Made by a program: the position numbers and the translations under genes
NCBI GenBank assembly: GCA_017628675.1
Contig: JAGBYS010000008.1
Coordinates: 1 to 13,908, forward strand
DNA length: 13,908 nucleotides
Reading direction: 5' to 3'
Source of the DNA: Tidjanibacter sp.
GTDB taxonomy: Bacteria > Bacteroidota > Bacteroidia > Bacteroidales > Rikenellaceae
Notes under the pieces: generated by a model
What the model was told of the DNA's origin: nothing
What the model saw: the letters and a program-made list of their open reading frames with translations, nothing else
Database searches by the model: none
In this document: piece after piece, positions 1 to 7,982 of the stretch
Position numbering within the stretch: position 1 is the stretch's first letter
Layout of the letters: each line of letters starts with the position of its first letter

Positions 1-34
1 CCAGAAGTATCATTAGATTATTGCTAATTTTCAT
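1..34 (-). CDS. 5' end of a further operon gene (partial, cut by window edge)
   Basis: An ATG at 34-32 on the minus strand is preceded by AGGAGA (43-48) at a spacing of 8 nt, unusually good for this phylum. The frame stays open to the window edge and gives MKISNNLMILL, which resembles the start of a signal peptide (Lys then a hydrophobic run). It begins 30 nt after the stop of the DUF5018-like gene on the same strand, with no terminator between them, so it is probably the next gene of the operon. Only 11 residues are visible, so no function can be given. By position, a secreted enzyme or another surface lipoprotein would be typical. Confidence 0.5.
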   Translation of the reverse strand, partial: MKISNNLMILL

Positions 35-42
35 CTCTGGTA

Positions 43-48
43 TCTCCT
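43..48 (-). promoter_or_regulatory. Shine-Dalgarno-like site for the partial gene
   Basis: AGGAGA on the minus strand lies 8 nt before the ATG at 34. The other genes here mostly lack a clear purine-rich site, as is usual in Bacteroidota, so this one supports the start of an otherwise nearly invisible gene. Confidence 0.45.
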
Positions 49-64
49 ATTAATTCTACTAACC

Positions 65-1828
65 CTACTCCTCGGTGGCGTCGCGGACGATACAGTCAAC
101 CTGGTAGCCCACCAAGAGGCGGTTGTTGTTGTCGATGCAGTAGAGGGACATATAGTAGCCATCCGAAGAGGGCACAAGGATGATATCACCCACGGGAGCA
201 ACGCCACCACCGGTACCGCCACCCTGCTCATAGAAGGTCTCGGGCTGGAGGTTGAACATCAGGGCTGTGGTGGCCTCAATGGTACCACTCATACCCGCCA
301 GCGAGGTCATATCGTAGAGGTAGATGTAGGTGTTCACTGCCCAAGCAGGCCAAGCACCCGTTGCAAAGAGAGCCACATAGCGAGCATTGTTGAAGTGCTT
401 AGCGCTGATGGAGCGGTTGATGGGTGCGTTGGGGAAGTTGTCGGCATTGTAGGGGTCGAGCAGTTTCGAGCAGGCGAAAGTGGTGCCATCCACATAGTAG
501 AGGGCGTTCTCGTCGTAGACGCTCAAAAGCAGACCGTCCTCAATCCTGGTGCCCAGAGGGGTGAATGCCAGAGGCGAGTTGTCGACGGTGTTCCAGAAGG
601 TGGGCATCCAGTTGATACCTACGAAACCGGTAACGGGGCGTATGGTGGGCTCGCCCACAACGCCACCTGTGATGTGCCAGTAGATGAGGTTGTTCTGGCC
701 ACCACCCACTGCGGTGCCCCAGAAGGGAGCCACGATGAGTGCATCGCCCTTGATGTCGCCCTGAACCTTGAACGAGCCACCCAGAGGATAACCCATAGTG
801 TTGTCGTAGGAGAGCAGGAGCTCGGGAGTTGCAGTAACATCGGTTGTGTTCCAGATGCAGAAGGTTGCGTCGGTATGGTTGGAAATCAGTAGGTTACCTG
901 CGTCGTCGTTGCAAACATAGCCTGCTGCTACGCCACCCGAAAGGGTCATAGTGCCCTCCTTGCGGCCGGTGTTCTTGTTCAGCAGAACGGGTGCTGCGCC
1001 ATTGCCGGGGCAGACAACAAGGTATTTGCCACAAATAGCCAGCGACTGGTTGTTGGTCTCAAGGCAGGGGATGCCGAGGCCCTCCATCTCCACAAACCAC
1101 AGCTCGCTCTCGCTACCTGCAGCGTAGCCATACTGTACCTTCTTGGGGGTAGAGTTCTTGGTCTTGATGGTGTAGGCCTGCTTGGTGCCGTCGTGAGCGG
1201 TCACAACAACCTCCTGGAGGGTTGTGAGGTCCACGCTCTCCAGGCCGTCGAGCGAAGTGGTTGCGTGGGGCGACACGATATACTCCACCTTGCAATCGCC
1301 CAGCAGAGGAGCGGTGGTGTCGGTGTAGGAGATGTTGATCACCTTGTTTGCCTCGTCGACGATAGTGATCAGCTGAGGATCAACCACCTGGAAGTCGATA
1401 ATCTGCTTGTGGGGCAGTTTGCGAATCTCGCCACGGATGACGATGTCGTGGTGTTCGCCACGGCCGTCGGTGTAGTCGAAGTGGTTCTCCTTGGTGAGGT
1501 CGAGAACGCACAAACCAGGCTCCAGGAAGCAGTTGTAGTCCATAGAGGCGGTAACGCGCATCTCGGTGATGTCGGTAATCTGGTTGTCGCTATCCTCGGG
1601 GAAGAACCAGGGCACAGCGATTACAATATCCTCCTCCAGGGAGGTTACCTTGGTGGTGAAGACCGCCATCTTATTGGAGGCCAGGTCGCCCTTGAGGAAG
1701 GTGGCCGACACGCTGTTGATGCCGAGCGAGGTGGTGGTGGGAGGCACCTCGACGGGCTCCTGACACGCCACCATTGCCAGAGCTGCAAGGGCTGCGAAAA
1801 GTTTTATGTTTGTTTTCATTGCTTTCAT
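65..1828 (-). CDS. DUF5018-like surface lipoprotein in the SusE/F position
   Basis: This 587-aa protein has a lipoprotein signal: Lys-rich start, hydrophobic run, and Cys22 in the context LAMVAC, so it should be lipidated and anchored in the outer membrane. Residues about 130-225 form an Ig-like/bacterial repeat-type segment ending in a motif like TAHDGTKQAYTIKT, typical of the N-terminal part of DUF5018-type proteins. The rest (about 230-587) is rich in beta strands, Gly, Trp and Tyr and could be a propeller-like ligand-binding domain. It follows SusD by 36 bp, the place occupied by SusE/SusF-like glycan-binding lipoproteins in such loci, so a surface glycan-binding role is inferred. No catalytic motif was recognised. 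An alternative start is Met4 (1819), which keeps the same signal. The DUF5018 assignment is from memory of the family and only moderately sure; the lipoprotein call is firm. Confidence 0.75.
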   Translation of the reverse strand: MKAMKTNIKLFAALAALAMVACQEPVEVPPTTTSLGINSVSATFLKGDLASNKMAVFTTKVTSLEEDIVIAVPWFFPEDSDNQITDITEMRVTASMDYNCFLEPGLCVLDLTKENHFDYTDGRGEHHDIVIRGEIRKLPHKQIIDFQVVDPQLITIVDEANKVINISYTDTTAPLLGDCKVEYIVSPHATTSLDGLESVDLTTLQEVVVTAHDGTKQAYTIKTKNSTPKKVQYGYAAGSESELWFVEMEGLGIPCLETNNQSLAICGKYLVVCPGNGAAPVLLNKNTGRKEGTMTLSGGVAAGYVCNDDAGNLLISNHTDATFCIWNTTDVTATPELLLSYDNTMGYPLGGSFKVQGDIKGDALIVAPFWGTAVGGGQNNLIYWHITGGVVGEPTIRPVTGFVGINWMPTFWNTVDNSPLAFTPLGTRIEDGLLLSVYDENALYYVDGTTFACSKLLDPYNADNFPNAPINRSISAKHFNNARYVALFATGAWPAWAVNTYIYLYDMTSLAGMSGTIEATTALMFNLQPETFYEQGGGTGGGVAPVGDIILVPSSDGYYMSLYCIDNNNRLLVGYQVDCIVRDATEE

Positions 1829-1864
1829 ATATTCTTCTGTGTAACAATCGGAGCGTTTGGTTTA

Positions 1865-3532
1865 CTATCTCCACTCGGGATACTGATCTACTGCGCTATT
1901 GCCATCCAGCTCGTCCTGGGGCAGGGGCACACGGTAGAGCTGTGCGGGGAAGTAGCGGTCCTGGCCGTCGCAGTCGATGTAGGTGTAGGTGAAGCCTGCA
2001 TTATCCTTGTCGACCCTCAGACCGTGTACGCGGTAGTTGGAGAACTCCTTCTCGGCCTTCTTCAGACGGCGCATATCCCAGTAGTACTGGCCCTCATAGG
2101 CGAGCTCCACTTTGCGCTCGCGATAGATGGCCTCCTTGAGCTGGTCGCCGGTGAGGTTGAGTTTCTTCAGACCCACACGCTCGCGCACCTCGTTGAGTTT
2201 GTTGATGGCGTCCTTCTTGAGTACAGCGTCGCTACCCTTGGCGGCAGCCTCGGCATAGTTCAGGAGCACCTCGGCGTAGCGAATCGAGATCCAGGGCTGG
2301 GTGCTGCGCGAGTAGGCCGAAAGGTCGTGGCTCTCGTCTACGAGTTTGCGCAGGAAGTAGCCGGTCACGGTCTTACCCTCGTTGCTGGGTTTCACCTTCC
2401 ACTCCATATAGCCATCCACACCACCATCATAGGGCTCAATGGTGCGGCCTTTCCACTGGCAGCCATTGTAGAGAATAGTGGCAGCAAAGCGGGGCTCGAG
2501 TTGGTCGAAGGGGGGCACATCGCTCACAGCCTCGCCGGTGTGCCAAGCGCTCCAGTCGGGATAGTCGCCCTTGCCACCTGCAAGCTCGTAGCTCTCAACC
2601 ATCTCCTGGGTGGGGTTGCCAAGTCCGCCAAGCACGCGGCCGGGGTCACCACCGGGGGTGAAGTTGTCGTCGAAGTTGTGGGTCACGCCCTCGCGGTTGT
2701 ACTCATACTCCAGGATGGACTCGGTGTTGCCCTCTGCACGGGTCTTGCTCCAGGCGGTTGCATACTCCTTGGTGAGCGAGAAGTTGCCCGAGTCGATGAC
2801 CTTCTTGGCGGCAGTGGCGGCCACATCCCAACGCTCAGCGTAGAGCATAGCCCTGGAGAGCAGTGCGTAGGCAGCCTCGCTGCTGATACGGCTTGCGGCA
2901 GCGGTGATGGTGGGAAGATTCTCGGCCGCATAGGTCAGGTCGCCCTCGACCATATCCCAGCCGTCCTTCTCGGGGCTGAGAGCCTTGTCGGCCTTGATCT
3001 GAGTCATATCGTAGTCGTAGATGATGATCTCCTTGTAGCGTTTCATCAGCTCGAAGTAGATGAAACCACGGAAGAAGCGCACCTCGGCGGTGAAGCGGTT
3101 CCACTCGGCCTCGGTGAAGTTATCCTTGTACTCGTGGAGGTTGCTCAGGGCCTGGTTAAGCGAGGTGAGCTTGCCGTAGCACCAGCTCCAGTTGCCCAGG
3201 TAGTAGCTCGCCGAGCTTGCCGAGGGTGCGGAGCCGTAGGCCATCTCGTTTGCGAACCACATATGGGTGTTGAGCGAGGTGGAGCCATACTTGAGGATGT
3301 CGGTCATACCCTCCGAAATGCCGACTGCCGTCTGTGCGGTGTCGAACTGACCGAGGGCGTCGATTATGTGATAGAAGCTGTTGATGTTCAGCTCGGCATA
3401 CTCGGGCTTGCTCCAAACGAGCTTGTCCGATACGGCGTCTGTGGGGGTGGTGTCCAGGAAGCCGTCCATATCGGAGCAGCCTACCATAGAGAGGCCCAAC
3501 AGTACCAGCGCCAATTTCATATATTTTTTCAT
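1865..3532 (-). CDS. SusD/RagB family nutrient-binding outer membrane lipoprotein
   Basis: This 555-aa protein starts with a lipoprotein signal; Cys19 lies in SMVGC and is followed by SDMDGFLDTTP, the FLDxxP start seen in SusD homologues. The middle is rich in alpha helices, consistent with the TPR-like scaffold. Near the C-terminus are the family hallmarks: a YRERKVELAYEGQYYWDMRR segment (about 468-487) and a closing ...VPLPQDEL...YPEW motif. SusD proteins cap the SusC barrel at the cell surface and hold the oligosaccharide for import. The gene lies 53 bp downstream of the SusC gene in the usual SusC-SusD order. The ligand cannot be read from the sequence; an N-acylhexosamine glycoconjugate is suggested only by the epimerase in the same operon. 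Length and motifs are normal. Confidence 0.95.
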   Translation of the reverse strand: MKKYMKLALVLLGLSMVGCSDMDGFLDTTPTDAVSDKLVWSKPEYAELNINSFYHIIDALGQFDTAQTAVGISEGMTDILKYGSTSLNTHMWFANEMAYGSAPSASSASYYLGNWSWCYGKLTSLNQALSNLHEYKDNFTEAEWNRFTAEVRFFRGFIYFELMKRYKEIIIYDYDMTQIKADKALSPEKDGWDMVEGDLTYAAENLPTITAAASRISSEAAYALLSRAMLYAERWDVAATAAKKVIDSGNFSLTKEYATAWSKTRAEGNTESILEYEYNREGVTHNFDDNFTPGGDPGRVLGGLGNPTQEMVESYELAGGKGDYPDWSAWHTGEAVSDVPPFDQLEPRFAATILYNGCQWKGRTIEPYDGGVDGYMEWKVKPSNEGKTVTGYFLRKLVDESHDLSAYSRSTQPWISIRYAEVLLNYAEAAAKGSDAVLKKDAINKLNEVRERVGLKKLNLTGDQLKEAIYRERKVELAYEGQYYWDMRRLKKAEKEFSNYRVHGLRVDKDNAGFTYTYIDCDGQDRYFPAQLYRVPLPQDELDGNSAVDQYPEWR

Positions 3533-3585
3533 AGTCGTCTTATCTCTTTAGTTTTGCGTTGATGTTCACTCTTGGGTTGATGCGA

Positions 3586-6500
3586 TTAGAAGTTGATGGA
3601 CACACCACCCATAAAGGTCTTCTGCTGGGGGTAGTAGCCGTTGTTTACGCCGGGCGACTCGGGGTCGATACCCTCGGGCAGACCGCTGAGGGTCAGGAGG
3701 TTTGCACCCTCCACATACAACCTCACGCTACCCAGGCCCACCTTCTCGCAGATGTTCTGGGGAACGGTGTAGCCGAGCTGTACGGACTTCACACGCAAGT
3801 ATTTACCATCCCTGAACCAGAAGGTCGATGCCAGACCGTTGTTGTTGGTGGGGGCATTGACGGTCAGACGGGGGTAGGTGCCGGTGGTGTTGTCGGGCCT
3901 CCAGGCGTTCTCCACCAGGAAGACGGGCGAGTTACCACCCTCCTTGAAGGTCTCGGTGAAGATGGTGTTATCGTCCATACCGTTGTAGTAGGTACCCGTG
4001 AGCGAGATGTCGAACATTGCAGCTGCGGTAATCAGGGTTGCGAAGTCGAAGTTCCTCCACTGCATCGAGAGGTTCAGACCGGCCGTGAATTTGGGCCTGT
4101 TGCTACGACCCGTGAAGGCCTTATCCTCATAGTCCACAATGCCGTTACCCGAGAGGTCAACATACTTGATGTCGCCAATCCTGGGGCGCTGACCCCAAGG
4201 CCAGGGTGAGTGGTCAATCTCCTCCTCGCTCTGGTAGAGGCCGTCGGCCACCCAACCGAGCATTGCGCCCAGCTCCTGACCTGCATAGCACTGGTAGGAG
4301 GGGGTGTCGGCCTTGTCGGTATATTTGAGCCAACGCGAGTAGGCGTAGGTGAGGTTCAGGGCCACATTGTAGCGCAGAGCGTTGATGCCCTCACCGATGG
4401 TGTTGGTGTGGGTCAGCACGAGCTCCATACCGCGGCTATCCTGCTCGCCGAAGTTCTCATAGATGGGGTAGTAGCCACCCATCGAAGGGGGATACTTACC
4501 ACCCATATAGGTGAGCATATCGTAGGTGTGGGTGTAGAACAGGTCGAACTCCACGCCCAGCAGGCCACGCCACAGCGAAGCGTCAACACCGATGTTGAAC
4601 GAACGGGTGCGGGCCCAAGTAAGGTTAAGGTTGGCGATGGAGGTAACCGCCAGGGTGTTGAAACGGTTGCCACCCAGATATACGGGCGAGCCCTGACCAT
4701 ACTGGTTCAGGAAGCCGTAGGGGCTCACATCATCAACACCGACCTCACCTACCGAGAGCCTCATCTTGAGGTTCTCCAGCCAGTCGTCGGTGCCCAGCAT
4801 AAACTCCTCCTCGCTCACACGCCAGCCGAGTGAGAGTGCGGGGAACAGACCCCAGCGTTTGTCGTCGATGTTGCCGGCAAACTTGTAGCTACCGTCGTAG
4901 CGGGCCGAAGCCTCGAGCATATACTTGTCGGCGTAGGCGTAGCGCAGACGACCCACAAAGCCCATCTGGCGGGTGAGCGAACTTGCGCCGCTGATGGGGC
5001 TGTCCGAGGGTGTTGCAAAGCCCAGCTCGGGAAGCTCAATAAAGGGAAGTTCCTTACCGTAGGCGGCGATGCTGCGAGCGCTGTACTGCCTCATCTCACC
5101 CACAACCATCACATCCAGGTCGTGGTCCTCGCCAATCTCGGTCACATACTGCAACTGTGCGTTACCCAGCAGCGAGGTGCCGCTGTAGATACCCTCACCG
5201 AGGGTGTTGTAGGAGGTGCCACGCACATCCAGCACCTTGGAGTAGTTCATCTGAGAGGAACCGTCGGTGGGCAGCGTTGCCAGCATCACATAGAAGGGTG
5301 TTGCGAGAATCTTGCTCACCGAGTAGCCGTGGTCAAACGAGCCCACAACGCGTGCGGTCAGACCCTTCACGGCGGGCACTTTGTACTCGAGCTCGAGGTT
5401 GGTCTGCAGCTCATAGCCGTCGTTGCGGTTGTAGCCGCTCTGCTCCACAGCAGCGATGGGCGACGAGCCCTGACCGATGTTGTTGGGGGTTGCGGTGGGC
5501 AGGCCCTGGTAGGTCTTGGGCAGGTAGGGGTGGGAGGCCACAGCCTGACGAGCCACGCTCATCCAGGTGCCGTCGCTCTCGCTACCACCCGACGAGAAAC
5601 CGGGGTTATTCTTCTGGTCCGTACCACCCGCAATGGTGAGTTTCAGCGAGAGGTTGTCGCTAATCTCAGAATTGATGTTGGCACGGATGTTATATTTCTC
5701 ATAGGTGTACGAGGAGATGTTACCGTGCTGGTTTATATAGCCCAGCGAGGCGAAGTAGCGCACCTTGTCGTTGCCACCCGAGGTGGAGATGTTGTGCTTG
5801 GTGTTCATACCCACGCCAAAGACCTCGTCGATCCAGTTTGTGTCGCCCCAGCCGTCCGAGTCGTCGCCGTTGGTCATAAGGGCAACCTGCTCGGCGGTGA
5901 AGATGGGCTGCATACCGTCCATCTCGCGGCCCTTGTTGTAGTACCAAGCAAACTGCTCGGCATTGAGGAAGTCGGGGAAGTTGGCATTGACCGAAACACC
6001 CACCGAGCCGGTGTAGTTCAGTTCGTTCTTACCCTCCTTACCGCTCTTGGTGGTCACGATAACCACACCACCGGCACTATTTAGACCGTAGACCGACGCG
6101 GCGGCCGCATCCTTCAGCACGGAGATGCTTGCCACATCGTTGGGGTTGATATCATCCAGCGCACGAGGCACGCCATCGACAATGTAGGTTACGCCGTAGT
6201 AGGAGCCACGCACCGTCAGCGACGCACCGTCCATACCGGGCTCACCCGACTCCTGAACGGAGGCGATACCTGCGATACGGCCACCCAGCATACTTGACAC
6301 ATTGGTGGCGGGAGCCTTCTGCAGCTCTTCGCCGTCAATCGAGGAGATGGAGGCCGTGAGGCTGCCTTTGCGCTGTGTGCCGTAGCCCACAACCACTACA
6401 TCCTCAATCACATCGGCCTCGGACTTCATCACAACATCTATGCGGCTGCGACCATTTACCATCTCCGAGTGATTGTTCATACCGAGGTACTCGAATAACA

Positions 6501-6732
6501 GTTTGGGATTCTTGACTCCCTGGGGGATGGTCAGGTGGTAGTTGCCCAGGTAGTCGGTGGAGATACCCACTGCGGTGCCCTCAACTACTACTGTGGCGCC
6601 AATGATTGGCTCGCCTGCCTCATCCTTCACCGTGCCGCGGACCTGTGTTTGGGCCATCAGCGTGGTGGTTGTAAGTAGCATCAGTGCCACGAGCACCAAT
6701 CTGCTTACGAATGAATTGGTAGAATTTTTCAT
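3586..6732 (-). CDS. SusC/RagA family TonB-dependent outer membrane transporter
   Basis: This 1048-aa protein has a type I signal peptide (cleavage likely after LMA at residue 27), then a carboxypeptidase-regulatory-like beta-sandwich domain (about 30-110, with GTVKDEAGEPIIGATV). A TonB-box-like stretch with DVVVVGYGTQRK (about 111-122) leads into the plug domain (about 123-232, with LTVRG, YIVDGVP and SVLKDAAAASVYG). The remainder is the 22-strand barrel, ending in aromatic Phe as outer membrane proteins do. It imports oligosaccharides across the outer membrane using TonB/ExbBD energy, with the SusD partner encoded directly downstream. It lies 53 bp downstream of the epimerase gene. That AT-rich gap shows no TAnnTTTG box, so I think it is transcribed from the promoter before the DUF4434 gene. 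Full length, no frameshift seen. Confidence 0.96.
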   Translation of the reverse strand: MKNSTNSFVSRLVLVALMLLTTTTLMAQTQVRGTVKDEAGEPIIGATVVVEGTAVGISTDYLGNYHLTIPQGVKNPKLLFEYLGMNNHSEMVNGRSRIDVVMKSEADVIEDVVVVGYGTQRKGSLTASISSIDGEELQKAPATNVSSMLGGRIAGIASVQESGEPGMDGASLTVRGSYYGVTYIVDGVPRALDDINPNDVASISVLKDAAAASVYGLNSAGGVVIVTTKSGKEGKNELNYTGSVGVSVNANFPDFLNAEQFAWYYNKGREMDGMQPIFTAEQVALMTNGDDSDGWGDTNWIDEVFGVGMNTKHNISTSGGNDKVRYFASLGYINQHGNISSYTYEKYNIRANINSEISDNLSLKLTIAGGTDQKNNPGFSSGGSESDGTWMSVARQAVASHPYLPKTYQGLPTATPNNIGQGSSPIAAVEQSGYNRNDGYELQTNLELEYKVPAVKGLTARVVGSFDHGYSVSKILATPFYVMLATLPTDGSSQMNYSKVLDVRGTSYNTLGEGIYSGTSLLGNAQLQYVTEIGEDHDLDVMVVGEMRQYSARSIAAYGKELPFIELPELGFATPSDSPISGASSLTRQMGFVGRLRYAYADKYMLEASARYDGSYKFAGNIDDKRWGLFPALSLGWRVSEEEFMLGTDDWLENLKMRLSVGEVGVDDVSPYGFLNQYGQGSPVYLGGNRFNTLAVTSIANLNLTWARTRSFNIGVDASLWRGLLGVEFDLFYTHTYDMLTYMGGKYPPSMGGYYPIYENFGEQDSRGMELVLTHTNTIGEGINALRYNVALNLTYAYSRWLKYTDKADTPSYQCYAGQELGAMLGWVADGLYQSEEEIDHSPWPWGQRPRIGDIKYVDLSGNGIVDYEDKAFTGRSNRPKFTAGLNLSMQWRNFDFATLITAAAMFDISLTGTYYNGMDDNTIFTETFKEGGNSPVFLVENAWRPDNTTGTYPRLTVNAPTNNNGLASTFWFRDGKYLRVKSVQLGYTVPQNICEKVGLGSVRLYVEGANLLTLSGLPEGIDPESPGVNNGYYPQQKTFMGGVSINF

Positions 6733-6785
6733 CAGTATTATTAATTAAGTTTATGATTAATTATTCCGTTTTATTGTGAGAGAGG

Positions 6786-7967
6786 CTACTTCTTGATGAT
6801 GCTGTCGATCATCTCGGAGGCCTCAATGAGCATACGGGGCACGTGGAAGGGGCCCTTGAAGATGTTGCCCTTGGCAGGCTGTGCCACACTACCGTCGCGG
6901 TGCAGATAGCCATACCACTCGCCCATCTCGCGGTCCTTCAGGTGTGCATAAGCCCACTCGTGTGCCATACGGAACTTCTCCAGATAGCTCTCGTCGCCCG
7001 TAGCCTCATAGCAGTAGAGCGAGGCGATGATGGCCTCACACTGGGGCCACCAGAACTTCATATCCTGTGAGTAGTCCTGGGGAGGGAAGCCCTTGCAGTC
7101 GCGGAAGTTGATGATGCCACCAAACTCCTCGTCCCAGCCCCACGCCCAGGCCCAATCGTAGATCTTCAGACCTATGCGGGTGAGCCTTTCGTCCCAGCCG
7201 CGGCGTTTGGCCTCGGCGAGGATGAACCAGGCGGTCTCGATGCAGTGGCCGGGGTTGATGGTGCGGCCGGCGCAGGTGTCAATCAGCTCGCCCTCGGGAC
7301 CCACCATCTCCAACACAGTCTTATACTCCTCATTCATAAGGTAGCGCTCAATCTCGTCGATGGACCTGTCGATTTGCTCGTCGAGCTCGGGTGCGTCAAT
7401 CACGCCCTTGAGCACAGCGGCCACATTGATGAGGATCATCGTAATGGAGTGGCCTCTGCCCTTAGTGGTGGTCTTGGGCTCCAGGAAGCCGGGGGTTGAG
7501 AGCATACGCTTCATACCCCTGAAGACCTCCAGGGCCTTCTCGGCGTAGGTCATATCGCCCGAAGCCTTTGCGTACTCGGCCATAGCGATGGCAGCAAAGC
7601 TCTCCGAGAATACATAGCGGCGTTTCTGCACGGGTGCGCCCTCGGCGGTCACGGTGAAGAACATATGGCCGTCGGTGTCGATGCAGTGCTTCTCGATGAA
7701 GTCGATGGCGCTCTTGGAGGCCTCGAGCCACTCTTTGCGCTGCTCTACTCGGTTGTAGGCGGCAGCTGCGGTCCAGCCCCAGCGGCCCTGGAACCACACC
7801 GACTTGGTGGTGTCCATCAGGGTGCCGTCCCTGTCCACACAGGTGTAGATGCCGCCATTGACCCTGTCCACGCCGTTCTTCATCCAGAAGGGCATCACAT
7901 CCTCGCATAGCTCTGCTCGGTAGGATGCGGCGCACTCTTTGAGGTATTGTTTGTTGTTGTCAGTCAT
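6786..7967 (-). CDS. AGE family epimerase, RnBP-type N-acylglucosamine 2-epimerase
   Basis: This 393-aa protein has the length and motif order of the renin-binding-protein/GlcNAc 2-epimerase branch: VWFQGR (57-62), FSESFAAIAMAE (about 120-131), INPGHCIETAWF with His241, MKFWWPQCEA (303-312) and GEWYGYLHRDG...KGPFHVPR with His375. His241 and His375 match the two catalytic histidines of the (alpha/alpha)6-barrel AGE enzymes, and the FHVPR ending is closer to RnBP-type than to cellobiose 2-epimerases. The expected reaction is interconversion of GlcNAc and ManNAc; members can be ATP-stimulated. There is no signal peptide, so it is cytoplasmic and would act on sugar delivered by the porter encoded 15 bp upstream. 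In Bacteroides and Tannerella sialic acid loci an RnBP-like epimerase turns ManNAc into GlcNAc, but no neuraminate lyase or sialidase is visible here, so the substrate remains open. Confidence 0.88.
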   Translation of the reverse strand: MTDNNKQYLKECAASYRAELCEDVMPFWMKNGVDRVNGGIYTCVDRDGTLMDTTKSVWFQGRWGWTAAAAYNRVEQRKEWLEASKSAIDFIEKHCIDTDGHMFFTVTAEGAPVQKRRYVFSESFAAIAMAEYAKASGDMTYAEKALEVFRGMKRMLSTPGFLEPKTTTKGRGHSITMILINVAAVLKGVIDAPELDEQIDRSIDEIERYLMNEEYKTVLEMVGPEGELIDTCAGRTINPGHCIETAWFILAEAKRRGWDERLTRIGLKIYDWAWAWGWDEEFGGIINFRDCKGFPPQDYSQDMKFWWPQCEAIIASLYCYEATGDESYLEKFRMAHEWAYAHLKDREMGEWYGYLHRDGSVAQPAKGNIFKGPFHVPRMLIEASEMIDSIIKK

Positions 7968-7982
7968 AGTATATGGGTATGT

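Noticed and set aside
1193..3562. A 789-codon open frame on the plus strand opposite the DUF5018-like and SusD genes.
   Set aside because: Same reason: it spans two real genes and their gap, with no domain and a biased Val/Gly/His composition.
6733..6785. A separate promoter or attenuator before the SusC gene.
   Set aside because: The gap has only a weak AT-rich inverted repeat (arms 6742-6748 and 6757-6763) and no TAnnTTTG box.
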